Below, piece by piece: positions 6,812-15,493 of a stretch of 25,496 bases of DNA. The stretch covers positions 1 to 25,496 of the forward strand of contig JAJAZM010000038.1 in assembly GCA_026785645.1 (NCBI GenBank), given 5' to 3'. Both the position numbers and the translations under genes were made by a program. Below the pieces are notes generated by a model. It saw only the letters and a list, made by a program, of their open reading frames with translations, was not told the origin of the DNA and made no database searches. Positions within the stretch are counted from its first letter, which is position 1. Each line of letters begins with the position of its first letter. The stretch comes from Sphingomonas bacterium (GTDB lineage Bacteria; Pseudomonadota; Alphaproteobacteria; Sphingomonadales; Sphingomonadaceae).

Positions 6812-8127
6812 TCCGCGGTCGTCAGCTGGCGCTGGCCGCCGAGTTTGTGGACCCGTCCCGACTTCATCACGAACCCGACCTGCTCGAGCAAGCGGACGTT
6901 CTGCGTCGGGTCGCCCTCGACGGCGATGATGTCGGCGTCCTTGCCGACCGTAATCGTCCCCGCTTTGACGGTGATCCCGAGCAGTTCGGCGGCGTCGACG
7001 GTGGCCGAGCGGATCGCCAGCGTAGGGCTCATCCCGTTCTTCACCATCAGCGCGAATTCCTCGGCATTGCGGCCGTGCGGGCTGACCCCGGTGTCGGTAC
7101 CGAAAGCGATCTTGACGCCGCGGCGGACTGCTTCGGCAAAGCTCTTCTCGGCATTGCCGGCGGCGGAGCGGGCCTTGTCATATTGGGCCTGTGTGAGAGC
7201 GCCGCGCTGGCCGTCGGCAAGCGCGGCGGCGGGGGCGAGCAGCGTCGGGACATAATAGGCCCCGGTCTGCTTGTAGAGGCGAAAGCTCTCTTCATTGGTA
7301 AAAGTGCCATGCTCGATCGAATCGACCCCGGCGCGGAGCGCGGCATTGACACCTTCGACGCCATGGGCATGCGCCGCGACCTTGCGGCCGAAGGTTCGGG
7401 CGGTGGTCACCACGGCGCGCATCTCGTCGTCCATCATCTGCTGGTTGAGCCCACCCGGCACATTGCTGAGCACCCCGCCAGTCGCCGCGAATTTGATCAC
7501 GTCGGCGCCCATGCTGACCTGCTCGCGGGTGGCGCGACGACAGTCGTCGGCACCATTGCAGGTGTTGCCGGGCTGATCGACCAGGCTGGCGAGACCGCGA
7601 TTGGCGCCGTTGCGCCCGTCGCCGTGACCGCCCGATACCGATACCATCCGCGCTGCCGAGAGAATCGTTGGTCCCGAAAATTGCCCGGCGTTAATCGAAT
7701 CGCGAAGCGACAGCACGAGCCGCGGATCGCCGCCGAGATCGCGCACCGTGGTGAAGCCGGCGAGCAGGGTCTTGCGCGCGTTGAGGATCGCGGTGAACGC
7801 TTCATCCTCATTGTCGCGCCCCGACGCCTGGAGCCGCGCCTGCAGCCGGTCGTCGAGACCGGACAGATGGACGTGGCTGTCGATCAGACCGGGCAAGACG
7901 GTGGAGTTGCGAAGATCGACCACCCGCGCGCCGGGAACATCGACAAAACCGTCGCGCACCTCGGCGATGCTCCGGCCCCGGACGATCACGCTGGCATTGC
8001 GGCGCGGGGCCGTGCCGGCTTCGACGATCAATGTCCCGGCGTGGATCACCGTGACCGGCTCGGCGGCGGGTTGGGCGAGTGCCGGAGCGGCGGTGGCGAG
8101 TGCGATGGCGACGGCAAATTGTTTCAT
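6808..8127 (-). CDS. exported metal-dependent amidohydrolase (imidazolonepropionase-like)
   Basis: The frame extends to 8313, but ATG 8127 begins a clear signal peptide (MKQFAVAIALATAAPALAQP) preceded by GGGGA, giving 439 residues. Mature residues form an amidohydrolase-superfamily barrel with a full metal set: H85 and H87 in DSHVH, K212 in VIKFAATGG (likely carboxylated), H253 and H255 in AHAHG, H273 in SIEHGT, and D345 in FGTDTG. This pattern fits the Xaa-Pro / Xaa-Arg dipeptidase group typified by Caulobacter Cc2672 and Sgx9260, so a periplasmic dipeptidase or similar amide hydrolase is likely; exact substrate is open. It is the last gene of the minus-strand unit, 13 bases after DUF445. 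Confidence 0.87.
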   Translation of the reverse strand: MKQFAVAIALATAAPALAQPAAEPVTVIHAGTLIVEAGTAPRRNASVIVRGRSIAEVRDGFVDVPGARVVDLRNSTVLPGLIDSHVHLSGLDDRLQARLQASGRDNEDEAFTAILNARKTLLAGFTTVRDLGGDPRLVLSLRDSINAGQFSGPTILSAARMVSVSGGHGDGRNGANRGLASLVDQPGNTCNGADDCRRATREQVSMGADVIKFAATGGVLSNVPGGLNQQMMDDEMRAVVTTARTFGRKVAAHAHGVEGVNAALRAGVDSIEHGTFTNEESFRLYKQTGAYYVPTLLAPAAALADGQRGALTQAQYDKARSAAGNAEKSFAEAVRRGVKIAFGTDTGVSPHGRNAEEFALMVKNGMSPTLAIRSATVDAAELLGITVKAGTITVGKDADIIAVEGDPTQNVRLLEQVGFVMKSGRVHKLGGQRQLTTAD

Positions 8128-8140
8128 GATGGTCCCCTGT

Positions 8141-9400
8141 TCAGATCGTGTCGAGCGCATGGAGAGCGAGGCCAACGAGCCCGCCGACCAACGTCCCGTT
8201 GATTCGGATATATTGCAGATCGCGGCCGACCGCCGCTTCAAGTCGGTTGGTGATAGTCTGCGCGTCCCACCCGCGCACCGTCTCGCTGACCAGTTTGACG
8301 ATCGAACTGCCATAGCTTGCCGCCAGGCCGGCCACTGTCCGACGGGCGAACTGGTTGATCGCAGTGCGAATTCGGACGTCCTTCTCGAGGCTCTGGCCCA
8401 TCGATTTGAGCATTTCGCCGAGCTTGCCGGCCATCGCCGCGTCGGGGTTGCGCGCGGCGCGGATCATCGCCTCGCGGCCCTTCTGCCATAAGGTATCGAG
8501 CCACAGCCCGACCGATTTGTTGTCGAGCAGTTGCAGCTTGAGTTCCTCGACGCGGCCTTGCGTCTCGGGATTGGTCTGGAGGTCGTTGGCGAGGTCGGCC
8601 AGCGCCTGCTCGATCCGCAGCCGCACTGGATGCGCCGGGTCGGTGTGCATGTCGACGGTCAGTTTCTTGAGCCCGTCGATGATCGAATCGGACAGTCGCG
8701 AATCGACCCCGGCGAGCTTGAGCACCCAGTTGGTGCGCTTCTTGACCATCTCGCGGATCAGGCTTTCGTTGGCGTCGAGCGCGCGGGCCGTCCAGCGGAT
8801 CGCCGCTTCGAGCATCGGCACATGGCGATCGTCGTTGATCGACGAGGCGAGCGCATGGCCCAGCAATGGCGCGATCTCGGCCTGCCGCAGGCGCCCCGAA
8901 ATGGCGCCCTTGACCAGCCCGCCCAATCGTTCGTCATCGAGGCTTTCGAACAGATCGGCGATCAGCCGGCTCGCGCCCCGGCGGATCCGCGTCTCCTCAC
9001 CCTGTGGCGCTTGCAGGAAGCGCCCCGCCGCACCAGCGAGATCGATATGCCGCATCCTTCGCGCGACCACCGGGGCGATGAGGAAATTCTCCTTGAGGAA
9101 ATTGGCCAGCGTCTCGCCGATGCGGTCCTTGTTGCGCGGGATGATCGCGGTGTGCGGGATCGGCAGGCCGAGCGGATGGCGGAACAAAGCGGTAACCGCG
9201 AACCAGTCGGCCAGCCCGCCGACCATCCCCGCCTCGGCAAATGCCTTGACCCATGCCAGCCAGGGATAGCTTGGCTCGAAACCGCGCGCGATGAGGAAAG
9301 TGACCGCCATCAGCACCAGCAGCCCGGTCGCGGCAACCTTCATGCCGCGAGTGCCGGGCTGGGCCAGGTTGAATCGAGCAAGGCTTGGGGCGCGGGTCAT
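8141..9400 (-). CDS. DUF445 family membrane-anchored protein
   Basis: ATG 9400 (419 aa) has AAGGTG six bases upstream, so I prefer it to the longer frame reaching 9523. A hydrophobic segment at about residues 20-40 (MKVAATGLLVLMAVTFLIA) is followed by the DUF445 signature MVGGLADWFAVTALFRHPLGLPIPHTAIIP split over about residues 59-88, and by a long helical region. The C-terminus carries a second hydrophobic stretch (GTLVGGLVGLALHAL). This matches the YjiN/DUF445 family, inner-membrane proteins of unknown biochemical function with a large helical body. It lies 31 bases after the RND pump and 13 bases before the amidohydrolase, so it is probably co-transcribed with them. Confidence 0.88.
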   Translation of the reverse strand: MTRAPSLARFNLAQPGTRGMKVAATGLLVLMAVTFLIARGFEPSYPWLAWVKAFAEAGMVGGLADWFAVTALFRHPLGLPIPHTAIIPRNKDRIGETLANFLKENFLIAPVVARRMRHIDLAGAAGRFLQAPQGEETRIRRGASRLIADLFESLDDERLGGLVKGAISGRLRQAEIAPLLGHALASSINDDRHVPMLEAAIRWTARALDANESLIREMVKKRTNWVLKLAGVDSRLSDSIIDGLKKLTVDMHTDPAHPVRLRIEQALADLANDLQTNPETQGRVEELKLQLLDNKSVGLWLDTLWQKGREAMIRAARNPDAAMAGKLGEMLKSMGQSLEKDVRIRTAINQFARRTVAGLAASYGSSIVKLVSETVRGWDAQTITNRLEAAVGRDLQYIRINGTLVGGLVGLALHALDTI

Positions 9401-9431
9401 CGACGGCACCTTAACCGGTCGTTGGTCGATG

Positions 9432-12400
9432 TCACTCCGCCGGAAGCGGCTCGGCCGTCGGTCGATGCGGCTCGCCATTGTCGAGCAGCTTGCCGAACTT
9501 GCGCCCGATCCAGCTTTCGACATCGACCGCCAGGCTGAAGCTCGCCGGAACGATCAACAGGGTCAGCACGGTCGAGAATACCAGCCCGCCGATGACGGTG
9601 ATGCCCATCGGGCCGCGGAACGAGCTGTCACCGGTAAGCGACAAGGCCACCGGCACCATGCCCGCAACCATCGCCACGGTGGTCATCACGATTGGCTGGG
9701 CGCGCTTGTGCCCGGCTTCGGCGATCGCCTCGTCCTTGGTCATTCCATGGTCCATCATTTCGACCGCGAAATCGACCAGCAAGATCGAATTCTTGGCGAC
9801 GATTCCGAGCAGCATCAGCAACCCGATGAACACCGGCAGCGAGATTGGCGTGTCGGTCACGAACAAGGCGAACGCGGCGCCAAGCGGGGCGAGCAGCAGC
9901 GAGCCCATGTTCACGAACGGCACAAGCACGCGCTTGTAGAGCAACACCAGCACGGCGAAGACCATCAGGATCCCGGCGACCACCGCGACGATGAAATTGA
10001 TCATCAGCTCGGTCTGCCATTTGGTATCGCCAAGCTGGAGCTCGGCGACGCCCTGCGGCAGGTTTTTCATCGACGGAAGCGCGCGGATCTTCTTCCAGGC
10101 GTCGCCCGAGACGAGACCCGGCGCAAGGTCGGCACCAACCGCGATCCGGCGCACCTGATTGGTCCGCTGCACGGTGGTCGGCCCGGCGCCGAAACTGATC
10201 TCGGCGACCGACTTCAATGGCACCGAGCCACCCGACAAGGTCGGCACGGGGAGATTCTCGAGCGTCGAGAGATCGCGGCGCGCCGCTTCAGGGATCGCCA
10301 CGCGGATCGGCACCTGGCGGTCGGCGAGCGAGAATTTGGCGCTATTCTGATCGATGTCGCCAAGCGTCGCGAGCCGGATCGTCTGGCCTAGGGCGCTGGT
10401 CGTCACGCCAAGGTCGGCGGCCAAATCGAGCCGAGGCCGGATGACGATCTCGGGCCGGACCAGATCGCCCTGGACCCGCGCCGCGCGAAGCTCGGGCAGG
10501 GTCTGCATCTCTTCGGCAATCTTGTTGGCCGTAGTGGCGAGCAGTTTCGGATCATCACCGCCCAGATGGAGCGTGATGTCGCGCCCGCCGCCGCTGCCGC
10601 CTTCGGGCCCACCACCCGATTGCGACTGGAAATTGACCCGGGCGTCGGGGATTGCGGCAAGCAACGGGGCAAGGCTGCGCTCGATCTCGATCGAGGTTCG
10701 CTTGCGGTCATCGCTGAGCGTGATGTTGAGGTTGGCCGAGCCGACGTTGACGCGTTCGACGACTTGCAGGACTTCGGGCGCAGTCTCGACGATTTCGCGG
10801 GCGCGGGTCGACACGGCTTCGGCCTGGGCGCGGGTCGAGCCCGGCGCGAGGAACATCCGAACCTGGCTGAATTCGCGGTCCTGCGCGGGAAAGAAGGTGA
10901 ACGACAATTGGCTGAACAAAGCGACGGTCAGCAATAGCGATACAACACCGCCGACCATCGCCGACCAGCGATGCTTGAGGGTCCATCTGAGCGTTTTGAG
11001 ATACCAGCGCATGACCGCGTTTTCGCCGTGCGGCGCGGGGCCGTGGCCCTTTAGCAAATAGGCCGCCATCAGCGGGGTGATAAGCCGCGCGACGAACAGG
11101 CTGATCATCACCGCGACGACCACAGTGAATCCGAAATTTTTGAAGAACTGGCCAGAAATGCCGGGCATCAGCCCGACCGGCAGGAACACCGCGACGATCG
11201 CCATGGTCGTTGCAAGCACCGCCAAGCCGATCTCGTCCGCGGCGTCGATCGACGCCTGATAGGCGGTCTTGCCCATCCGCATATGCCTGACGATATTCTC
11301 AATCTCGACGATCGCATCGTCGACCAGCACCCCCGCGACCAGGCTCAGCGCGAGCAGGCTGAGGAAGTTCAACGTGAAGCCCATGAGGTCGAGGAACCAG
11401 AAAGTCGGGATCGCCGACAGCGGGATGGCGACCGCCGAAATCAGCGTGGCGCGCCAGTCGCGAAGGAACAGGAAGACCACGATGACCGCCAGGATTGCGC
11501 CTTCCCACAGCATCTCAATCGACGATTCATATTGCAGGATGGTCGCGTCGACCTCGGTGTAGATGCGCTTGAACTTGACCTTGCCGTCGCCGTCTTTCTC
11601 GATCGTGCGCAGTGCCTTTTCGGCTTCCTCGTAGGTAGTGACGTCGGACGCGCCCTTGGCGCGGGTGATTCCGAAGCTGAGGATCTGGCGGCCGTCGAGC
11701 TTGCTGATCGAGCGCTGCTCGCTGTTACCGTCGATCACTTGGGCGATATCGCTCAGCCGCGCGGTGCGGCCGCCGGGCAAGGCGATCTGGGTCGCGCCAA
11801 GCTCCTCGGCGCCCTTGGCATTGCCAAGCACCCGGACCGATTGCTCGGATCCGGCGATTTCGGCGCGGCCACCGGCCGAATCGAGGTTGATCTGGCGAAG
11901 TTGCGAATTGACCTGCGAGGTAGTGATGCCCTGCGCCTGGATCGCGGCCGGATCGAGGATCACACGAATTTCGCGATTGACCCCGCCGTAGCGATCAACG
12001 CTTGCCATGCCGGGGATGGCGAGCAATTTCTTGGACACCTGATTGTCGACATACCAGCTCAATTCTTCAAGCGTCATGTCGGTGGTTTCGACTGCGAACA
12101 GCGCCAGCTGGCTGCCGGCTTCGGCGCGCACGACCTGCGGCTCGAGAATGCCCTCGGGCAGGTCGCCGCGGATTTGCGACACGGCGTCGCGCACATCGTT
12201 GGTCGCGCGATCGACCGGGGTGCCGATCGCGAACTGGACGAAGGTGTTCGAATTGCCCTCGCGCACCGAGGAGTTGATTTCCTCCACCCCGTTGACCCCG
12301 CGAACCGCCGCTTCGACCCGCTGGGTGACCTGGGTCTCGAGCTCGGTCGGGGCCGCACCGGGCTGGGAGATGCTGACGCTGACGAACGGGAATTCGACGT

Positions 12401-12524
12401 CGGGGCTGTCGTTGACGTCCATCCGCATGAACGACACGATCCCGGCGACGAGCAAGGCCACGAACAGCACGATCGGCGGGATCGGGTTCCGGATCGACCA
12501 GGACGAGATGTTGCGGAAGTTCAT
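9432..12524 (-). CDS. RND-family efflux pump, inner-membrane permease
   Basis: A proton-driven tripartite pump subunit of 1030 residues, the usual AcrB-like size. The N-terminal helix is MNFRNISSWSIRNPIPPIVL. The first large periplasmic loop begins after about residue 35, and TM segments 2-6 begin near residue 340. The proton-relay pair D402-D403 lies in GVLVDDAIVEIEN, equivalent to AcrB D407-D408. The second half repeats the fold, with TM segments near residues 880-1010. Compared with AcrB the N-terminus (IRNPIPPIVL) resembles the heavy-metal-independent, MdtB/OqxB/VexF-like branch, so the substrate is probably organic compounds; this cannot be fixed from sequence. It follows the adaptor gene by 18 bases. 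No outer-membrane TolC-type gene is adjacent. Confidence 0.93.
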   Translation of the reverse strand: MNFRNISSWSIRNPIPPIVLFVALLVAGIVSFMRMDVNDSPDVEFPFVSVSISQPGAAPTELETQVTQRVEAAVRGVNGVEEINSSVREGNSNTFVQFAIGTPVDRATNDVRDAVSQIRGDLPEGILEPQVVRAEAGSQLALFAVETTDMTLEELSWYVDNQVSKKLLAIPGMASVDRYGGVNREIRVILDPAAIQAQGITTSQVNSQLRQINLDSAGGRAEIAGSEQSVRVLGNAKGAEELGATQIALPGGRTARLSDIAQVIDGNSEQRSISKLDGRQILSFGITRAKGASDVTTYEEAEKALRTIEKDGDGKVKFKRIYTEVDATILQYESSIEMLWEGAILAVIVVFLFLRDWRATLISAVAIPLSAIPTFWFLDLMGFTLNFLSLLALSLVAGVLVDDAIVEIENIVRHMRMGKTAYQASIDAADEIGLAVLATTMAIVAVFLPVGLMPGISGQFFKNFGFTVVVAVMISLFVARLITPLMAAYLLKGHGPAPHGENAVMRWYLKTLRWTLKHRWSAMVGGVVSLLLTVALFSQLSFTFFPAQDREFSQVRMFLAPGSTRAQAEAVSTRAREIVETAPEVLQVVERVNVGSANLNITLSDDRKRTSIEIERSLAPLLAAIPDARVNFQSQSGGGPEGGSGGGRDITLHLGGDDPKLLATTANKIAEEMQTLPELRAARVQGDLVRPEIVIRPRLDLAADLGVTTSALGQTIRLATLGDIDQNSAKFSLADRQVPIRVAIPEAARRDLSTLENLPVPTLSGGSVPLKSVAEISFGAGPTTVQRTNQVRRIAVGADLAPGLVSGDAWKKIRALPSMKNLPQGVAELQLGDTKWQTELMINFIVAVVAGILMVFAVLVLLYKRVLVPFVNMGSLLLAPLGAAFALFVTDTPISLPVFIGLLMLLGIVAKNSILLVDFAVEMMDHGMTKDEAIAEAGHKRAQPIVMTTVAMVAGMVPVALSLTGDSSFRGPMGITVIGGLVFSTVLTLLIVPASFSLAVDVESWIGRKFGKLLDNGEPHRPTAEPLPAE

Positions 12525-12542
12525 CGATTGAATCCGTTCTGA

Positions 12543-13736
12543 CTAGCGGGCCGACTGGCGACGCGGCGCGACTTTCTGGCCGACGTTGAGGAACGGCCCG
12601 GCCGACAGAACGACCGATTCCTGCCCCGACAGGCCGGTCAGGATCGTGACGCCCTGGCTATCGACGCTGCCGATTTTGACCGCGCGCCGCTCGACCTGGT
12701 TCTTGGCGTTGATCAGATAGACGTAATTGCCAGCCTGGTCGCTGAGCACGGCACTTTGCGGAAGCAATGGCGCAGTGGTCGATCCTGACGCTATCCGCGC
12801 TTCGGCGAACCCGCCGGGACGAATCGATGCGGTGTAGGGGATGGCGATCCGCACTTCGCCCAAGCGCGACTGCGGGTCGATGATCGGCGAGACCTGCCAG
12901 ATGCTGCCCGAAATGCTGGTCGTCGAACCGAGCGGGGTTACGCTAGCAGGAAGGCCGACACGCATCGCCGCGAGATCCTGCTGCGACATTTGCGCGCGCA
13001 TCTCCATTTCGCCGCCGCGCGCCAGGCGGAACAGGCCGCCCGCGCCACCGCTGACGATCTGCCCGACTTCAATGCTGCGTGACAGGATCAGCCCTGAGGT
13101 CGGGGCGCGAATGTCGAGCCGTCCAATCTGCGCCCGGGCCGCGCCAAGCTGCGCCTGGGCAACGCGGATCCGCGCATTGGCGGAGTCGCGCGCGGCCTTC
13201 TTGCGGTCGAGATCGGCCTTGGACACGAACCCGCGGGCAACCAGCGCCGCGCTCCGGTCATATTCATTCTGGGCGAGCGCGGCATCGGCACGCGCGACCT
13301 GGATCGAGGCGCCAAGCTGCGCTGCGGTCTGCGACTGGACCGACCGGTCGATCGTCGCCAGCACCTGGCCCTGGCGGACCCAGCTTCCGGCATCGACCAG
13401 CACAGAGCGCACAAGTCCGCCTTCGCCAGCCACTCCGACCGGCTGGTCGCGGCGCGCGGCGAGCGCGCCGGAGGCGGTGATCGTGCGCGCCACTTCGCTG
13501 CGGCCGGGGACCACAATCGTCACGGATGGAACCTGCCCGCCGCGTCCGCCGTCGGCTGCTCCTGCAGTGTTGGTTGATGCCGCGGTGTCATCGCTGCCGC
13601 GGAACATCGCGAACGCGATCACCAGCGCAATCGCCGTGACCACTGCGGCGATGATCCAGCGTTTGCGGTTGGGCCGATCAACCACGATAAGCCTATCGGA
13701 GCCTTCGAAGCGGGTTTCCCGGTTCATGCCTGTCAT
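12543..13736 (-). CDS. RND efflux periplasmic adaptor (HlyD/MFP family)
   Basis: The periplasmic adaptor joins the RND pump to an outer-membrane channel. From ATG 13736 (397 aa) there is a cytoplasmic tail, one membrane anchor at about residues 28-46 (RWIIAAVVTAIALVIAFAMF), and then a barrel-sandwich (lipoyl-like) half EGGLVRSVLVDAGSWVRQGQ. An alpha-helical hairpin rich in Ala/Gln/Arg (about 130-205) follows, with the second lipoyl half IRAPTSGLILSRSIEVGQIV and a beta-barrel C-terminus. It has an N-terminal helix and no lipobox, so it is anchored by the helix and not by lipid. ATG 13727 is an alternative start. It is first in a four-gene unit, behind a probable promoter at 13780-13808. Confidence 0.92.
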   Translation of the reverse strand: MTGMNRETRFEGSDRLIVVDRPNRKRWIIAAVVTAIALVIAFAMFRGSDDTAASTNTAGAADGGRGGQVPSVTIVVPGRSEVARTITASGALAARRDQPVGVAGEGGLVRSVLVDAGSWVRQGQVLATIDRSVQSQTAAQLGASIQVARADAALAQNEYDRSAALVARGFVSKADLDRKKAARDSANARIRVAQAQLGAARAQIGRLDIRAPTSGLILSRSIEVGQIVSGGAGGLFRLARGGEMEMRAQMSQQDLAAMRVGLPASVTPLGSTTSISGSIWQVSPIIDPQSRLGEVRIAIPYTASIRPGGFAEARIASGSTTAPLLPQSAVLSDQAGNYVYLINAKNQVERRAVKIGSVDSQGVTILTGLSGQESVVLSAGPFLNVGQKVAPRRQSAR

Positions 13737-13779
13737 TCTTTCGCCTTGTCGCGCTTGCGCAGCCAGTTGGTCTTCAGCT

Positions 13780-13808
13780 GTATTACACGAATAACTCACT
13801 CGCTGCAA
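13780..13808 (-). promoter_or_regulatory. probable promoter of the RND adaptor-pump unit
   Basis: Read on the minus strand, TTGCAG (13808-13803) and TAATAC (13785-13780) are spaced by exactly 17 bases, about 45 bases upstream of the adaptor ATG. A short symmetrical element, TATTCGTGTAATA, overlaps the -10 and could be a regulator site. The hexamers are only half-matches, and no regulator gene is adjacent. Confidence 0.45.
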
Positions 13809-13937
13809 CAGGGCGGGTTGGCGAGGTGAATCCAACCCTTTTTCGACCAACGGTGGCACTTGCCCTGCGGACTGGGGTTGGTGTTGATAGCAATATGGTG
13901 TCCGCCGATTCGCGGGCGCTCACCACGGGAGGTAATG

Positions 13938-14204
13938 ATGGGTCTGTTAGAATCGAACGGATGGATTGTCTGGATCATCATCGGCGGGCTCGCCGGTGCG
14001 ATTGCCAAGCTGCTGATGCCGGGCAAGGATCCGGGTGGCTGCATCGTCACCATCCTGCTCGGGATCGCCGGCGCACTGCTGGCCGGCTTCATCGGCCAGT
14101 CGCTCGGGCTTGCAAGCACTGCGAATGGTGCGGGCTTCATCGGCGCGATCATCGGCGCGTTCGTGATCCTGTTCATCTATCGATTGATCCTGCGCCGCCG
14201 CTAA
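13938..14204 (+). CDS. GlsB/YeaQ/YmgE family small membrane protein (copy 1)
   Basis: An 88-residue integral membrane protein with the family's three hydrophobic segments: WIVWIIIGGLAGAIAKLLMP, the CIVTILLGIAGALLAGFIG segment, and GFIGAIIGAFVILFIYRLIL, ending in RRR. GlsB/YeaQ/YmgE (transglycosylase-associated) proteins are often stress-induced; their activity is not established. Two ATGs are adjacent (13935 and 13938). The strong GGGAGG ribosome-binding site at 13928 is too close to the first (2 bases) and well placed for the second, so I choose 13938. The frame from 13860 is an artefact. It is a paralogue of the gene at 15070-15330, which lies on the other side of a SIMPL gene. Confidence 0.88.
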   Translation: MGLLESNGWIVWIIIGGLAGAIAKLLMPGKDPGGCIVTILLGIAGALLAGFIGQSLGLASTANGAGFIGAIIGAFVILFIYRLILRRR

Positions 14205-14236
14205 CCTCCGCGACAAGAACCATTCAGCGATCAGAA

Positions 14237-14266
14237 ATCGCCGGGCGGCCAGGCTCGTCCGGCGAT
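14237..14266 (+). terminator. hairpin after GlsB-type gene 1, possible terminator
   Basis: ATCGCCGG (14237-14244) and CCGGCGAT (14259-14266) form a perfect 8-bp inverted repeat with a 14-base loop, followed by AATTT. It starts 32 bases after the stop and ends 20 bases before the SIMPL start. The T run is short, so it may attenuate rather than fully terminate. Confidence 0.45.
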
Positions 14267-14286
14267 AATTTCGCATTGGAGAAACT

Positions 14287-15009
14287 ATGAACAGATTGAT
14301 CCTGTCCGGCGTCGCCATGGCGTTGGCAATTGCCATTCCGAGCGCCGGTCACGCGCAGGGGGCGACCATTGTCCAGCCGCTTGCCGGCACCCGCCTCGAC
14401 ATCAACGCGACGGGCGAAGTGACCCGAGTTCCCGATCTCGCGATCATTTCCGCCGGAGTGCAGACCCTCCAGCCGACCGCGACCGCCGCAATCGAGGAAA
14501 ATGCAACGCGGATGGAGCGGGTCCGCGCTGCCCTCAAGCGCGCCGGGATCGCCGACCGCGACATCCAGACATCGTCGATCAACCTCAATCCCGAATATCG
14601 CTATGTCGAAAACCAGCCGCCGGTGCTGACCGGCTATCGCGCCTCGAACAATGTCAGCGTCAAATTCCGCGACTTGAAACGCAGCGGGGCGATCCTCGAC
14701 GCTTTGGTCAGGGAAGGCGCCAACCAGCTCAACGGTCCGACCTTGACGATCGACAAGCCCGAGGAAGCCTATGACGAAGCGCGGGTGAAGGCGATCGCGG
14801 TCGGAAAGCGCCGCGCCGAGCTTTACGCCCGGGCGCTTGGCAAGCGCGTGGTTCGCATTCTGTCGATCAGCGAGAGCGGGTCGATGGTGCCCAGCCCGAT
14901 GCCGATGGCCTATGCCCGCGATTCGGCAATGTCGTCGGCCAAGACCGAGATCAGCCCCGGGACGCAGGACCTCCAGATCAACGTGTCGATGAGTTTCGAG
15001 CTTCAATAG
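14287..15009 (+). CDS. secreted SIMPL domain protein (DUF541)
   Basis: A 240-residue exported protein. A signal peptide (MNRLILSGVAMALAIAIPSAGHAQ) is followed by the SIMPL (DUF541) domain from about residue 35, beginning LDINATGEVTRVPDLAIISAGV, with the typical helical stretch of variable Ala/Glu/Arg residues and GYRASNNVSVKFRDL near residues 118-132. The family is periplasmic or outer-membrane associated in Gram-negative bacteria (examples: Brucella BP26, E. coli YggE, linked to oxidative stress); its exact activity is unknown. GGAGAAACT lies just before the ATG. It sits between two GlsB-type genes, one co-directed and one convergent, which suggests a shared envelope-stress role (inference). 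Confidence 0.9.
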   Translation: MNRLILSGVAMALAIAIPSAGHAQGATIVQPLAGTRLDINATGEVTRVPDLAIISAGVQTLQPTATAAIEENATRMERVRAALKRAGIADRDIQTSSINLNPEYRYVENQPPVLTGYRASNNVSVKFRDLKRSGAILDALVREGANQLNGPTLTIDKPEEAYDEARVKAIAVGKRRAELYARALGKRVVRILSISESGSMVPSPMPMAYARDSAMSSAKTEISPGTQDLQINVSMSFELQ

Positions 15010-15018
15010 GCACAAAAA

Positions 15019-15054
15019 AGGGCCGCGCAGATTGCTCCGCGCGGCCCTGATTTT
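15019..15054. terminator. bidirectional terminator between SIMPL and GlsB-type gene 2
   Basis: A perfect 10-bp stem (AGGGCCGCGC at 15019-15028, GCGCGGCCCT at 15039-15048) has a 10-base loop, an A-run at 15014-15019 and TGATTTT at 15048-15054. It lies between the convergent genes ending at 15009 and 15070 and can serve both strands. Confidence 0.85.
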
Positions 15055-15069
15055 GGTATCGGTTGCCGC

Positions 15070-15330
15070 TTAGCGGACCGAACCGCGACGGATCAGGTTG
15101 ACGATCCCGAGCAGGACCACCGCACCGACCAGCGACACCAGGATGTTGGTGATGTCGAGCGGGTTACCGTTATTGATATTGCCCTTGCTGAAGATCAGGC
15201 TGGCGATGAATGCGCCGACGATGCCGACCACGATGTTGAGCAGGATGCCCTGCTGTCCATCGGTACGCATAATCAGGCTGGCAAGCCAACCGACGACACC
15301 ACCGATGATAATCCAAATGATGAAACCCAT
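15070..15330 (-). CDS. GlsB/YeaQ/YmgE family small membrane protein (copy 2)
   Basis: An 86-residue membrane protein, MGFIIWIIIGGVVGWLASLI at the start, with three hydrophobic segments, a DGQQG turn, and a basic end (RRGSVR). The IIWIIIGGVVGW and NIVVGIVGAFIASL motifs identify the family. An AGGAGGG ribosome-binding site lies four bases before the ATG, so translation should be strong. It is a paralogue of the gene at 13938-14204, but the two differ clearly outside the glycine-rich segments, so this is not a recent duplication. A GGAAC-type stress promoter at 15377-15402 may drive it. Confidence 0.93.
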   Translation of the reverse strand: MGFIIWIIIGGVVGWLASLIMRTDGQQGILLNIVVGIVGAFIASLIFSKGNINNGNPLDITNILVSLVGAVVLLGIVNLIRRGSVR

Positions 15331-15376
15331 GTTTCCCTCCTGTTCGTGGCCACTTTGCGTGACCTTCCGGCATCAA

Positions 15377-15402
15377 GACGCCTGATGCGCCTTACTTGTT
15401 CC
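15377..15402 (-). promoter_or_regulatory. EcfG-type general-stress promoter of GlsB-type gene 2
   Basis: On the minus strand, GGAAC (15402-15398) and CGTC (15380-15377) are 17 bases apart, close to the alphaproteobacterial EcfG consensus GGAAC-N16/17-CGTT with one mismatch. It would give a leader of about 40 bases. This fits stress-induced expression of this small membrane protein, but the -10 mismatch keeps this tentative. Confidence 0.5.
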
Positions 15403-15434
15403 GGAAAAATGGAGGGCTGTCCATACGCGGACGT

Positions 15435-15466
15435 AACGAAACGGCCGCGAGCAATTCCCGCGGCCG
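15435..15466 (-). terminator. probable terminator of sciP
   Basis: CGGCCGCG (15442-15449) and CGCGGCCG (15459-15466) form a perfect 8-bp stem with a 9-base loop. Reading on the minus strand, it is followed by TTTCGTT. It lies 27 bases after the sciP stop. The T run is broken by CG, so this is a good but not ideal intrinsic terminator. Confidence 0.65.
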
Positions 15467-15493
15467 CAAATCGTTGATTCGTTTACTCTTCGC

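Noticed and set aside
6847..9538. long plus-strand ORFs (6847-8202 and 8531-9538) opposite the amidohydrolase and DUF445 genes
   Set aside because: Both are antisense to genes with intact motifs, a signal peptide and good ribosome-binding sites.
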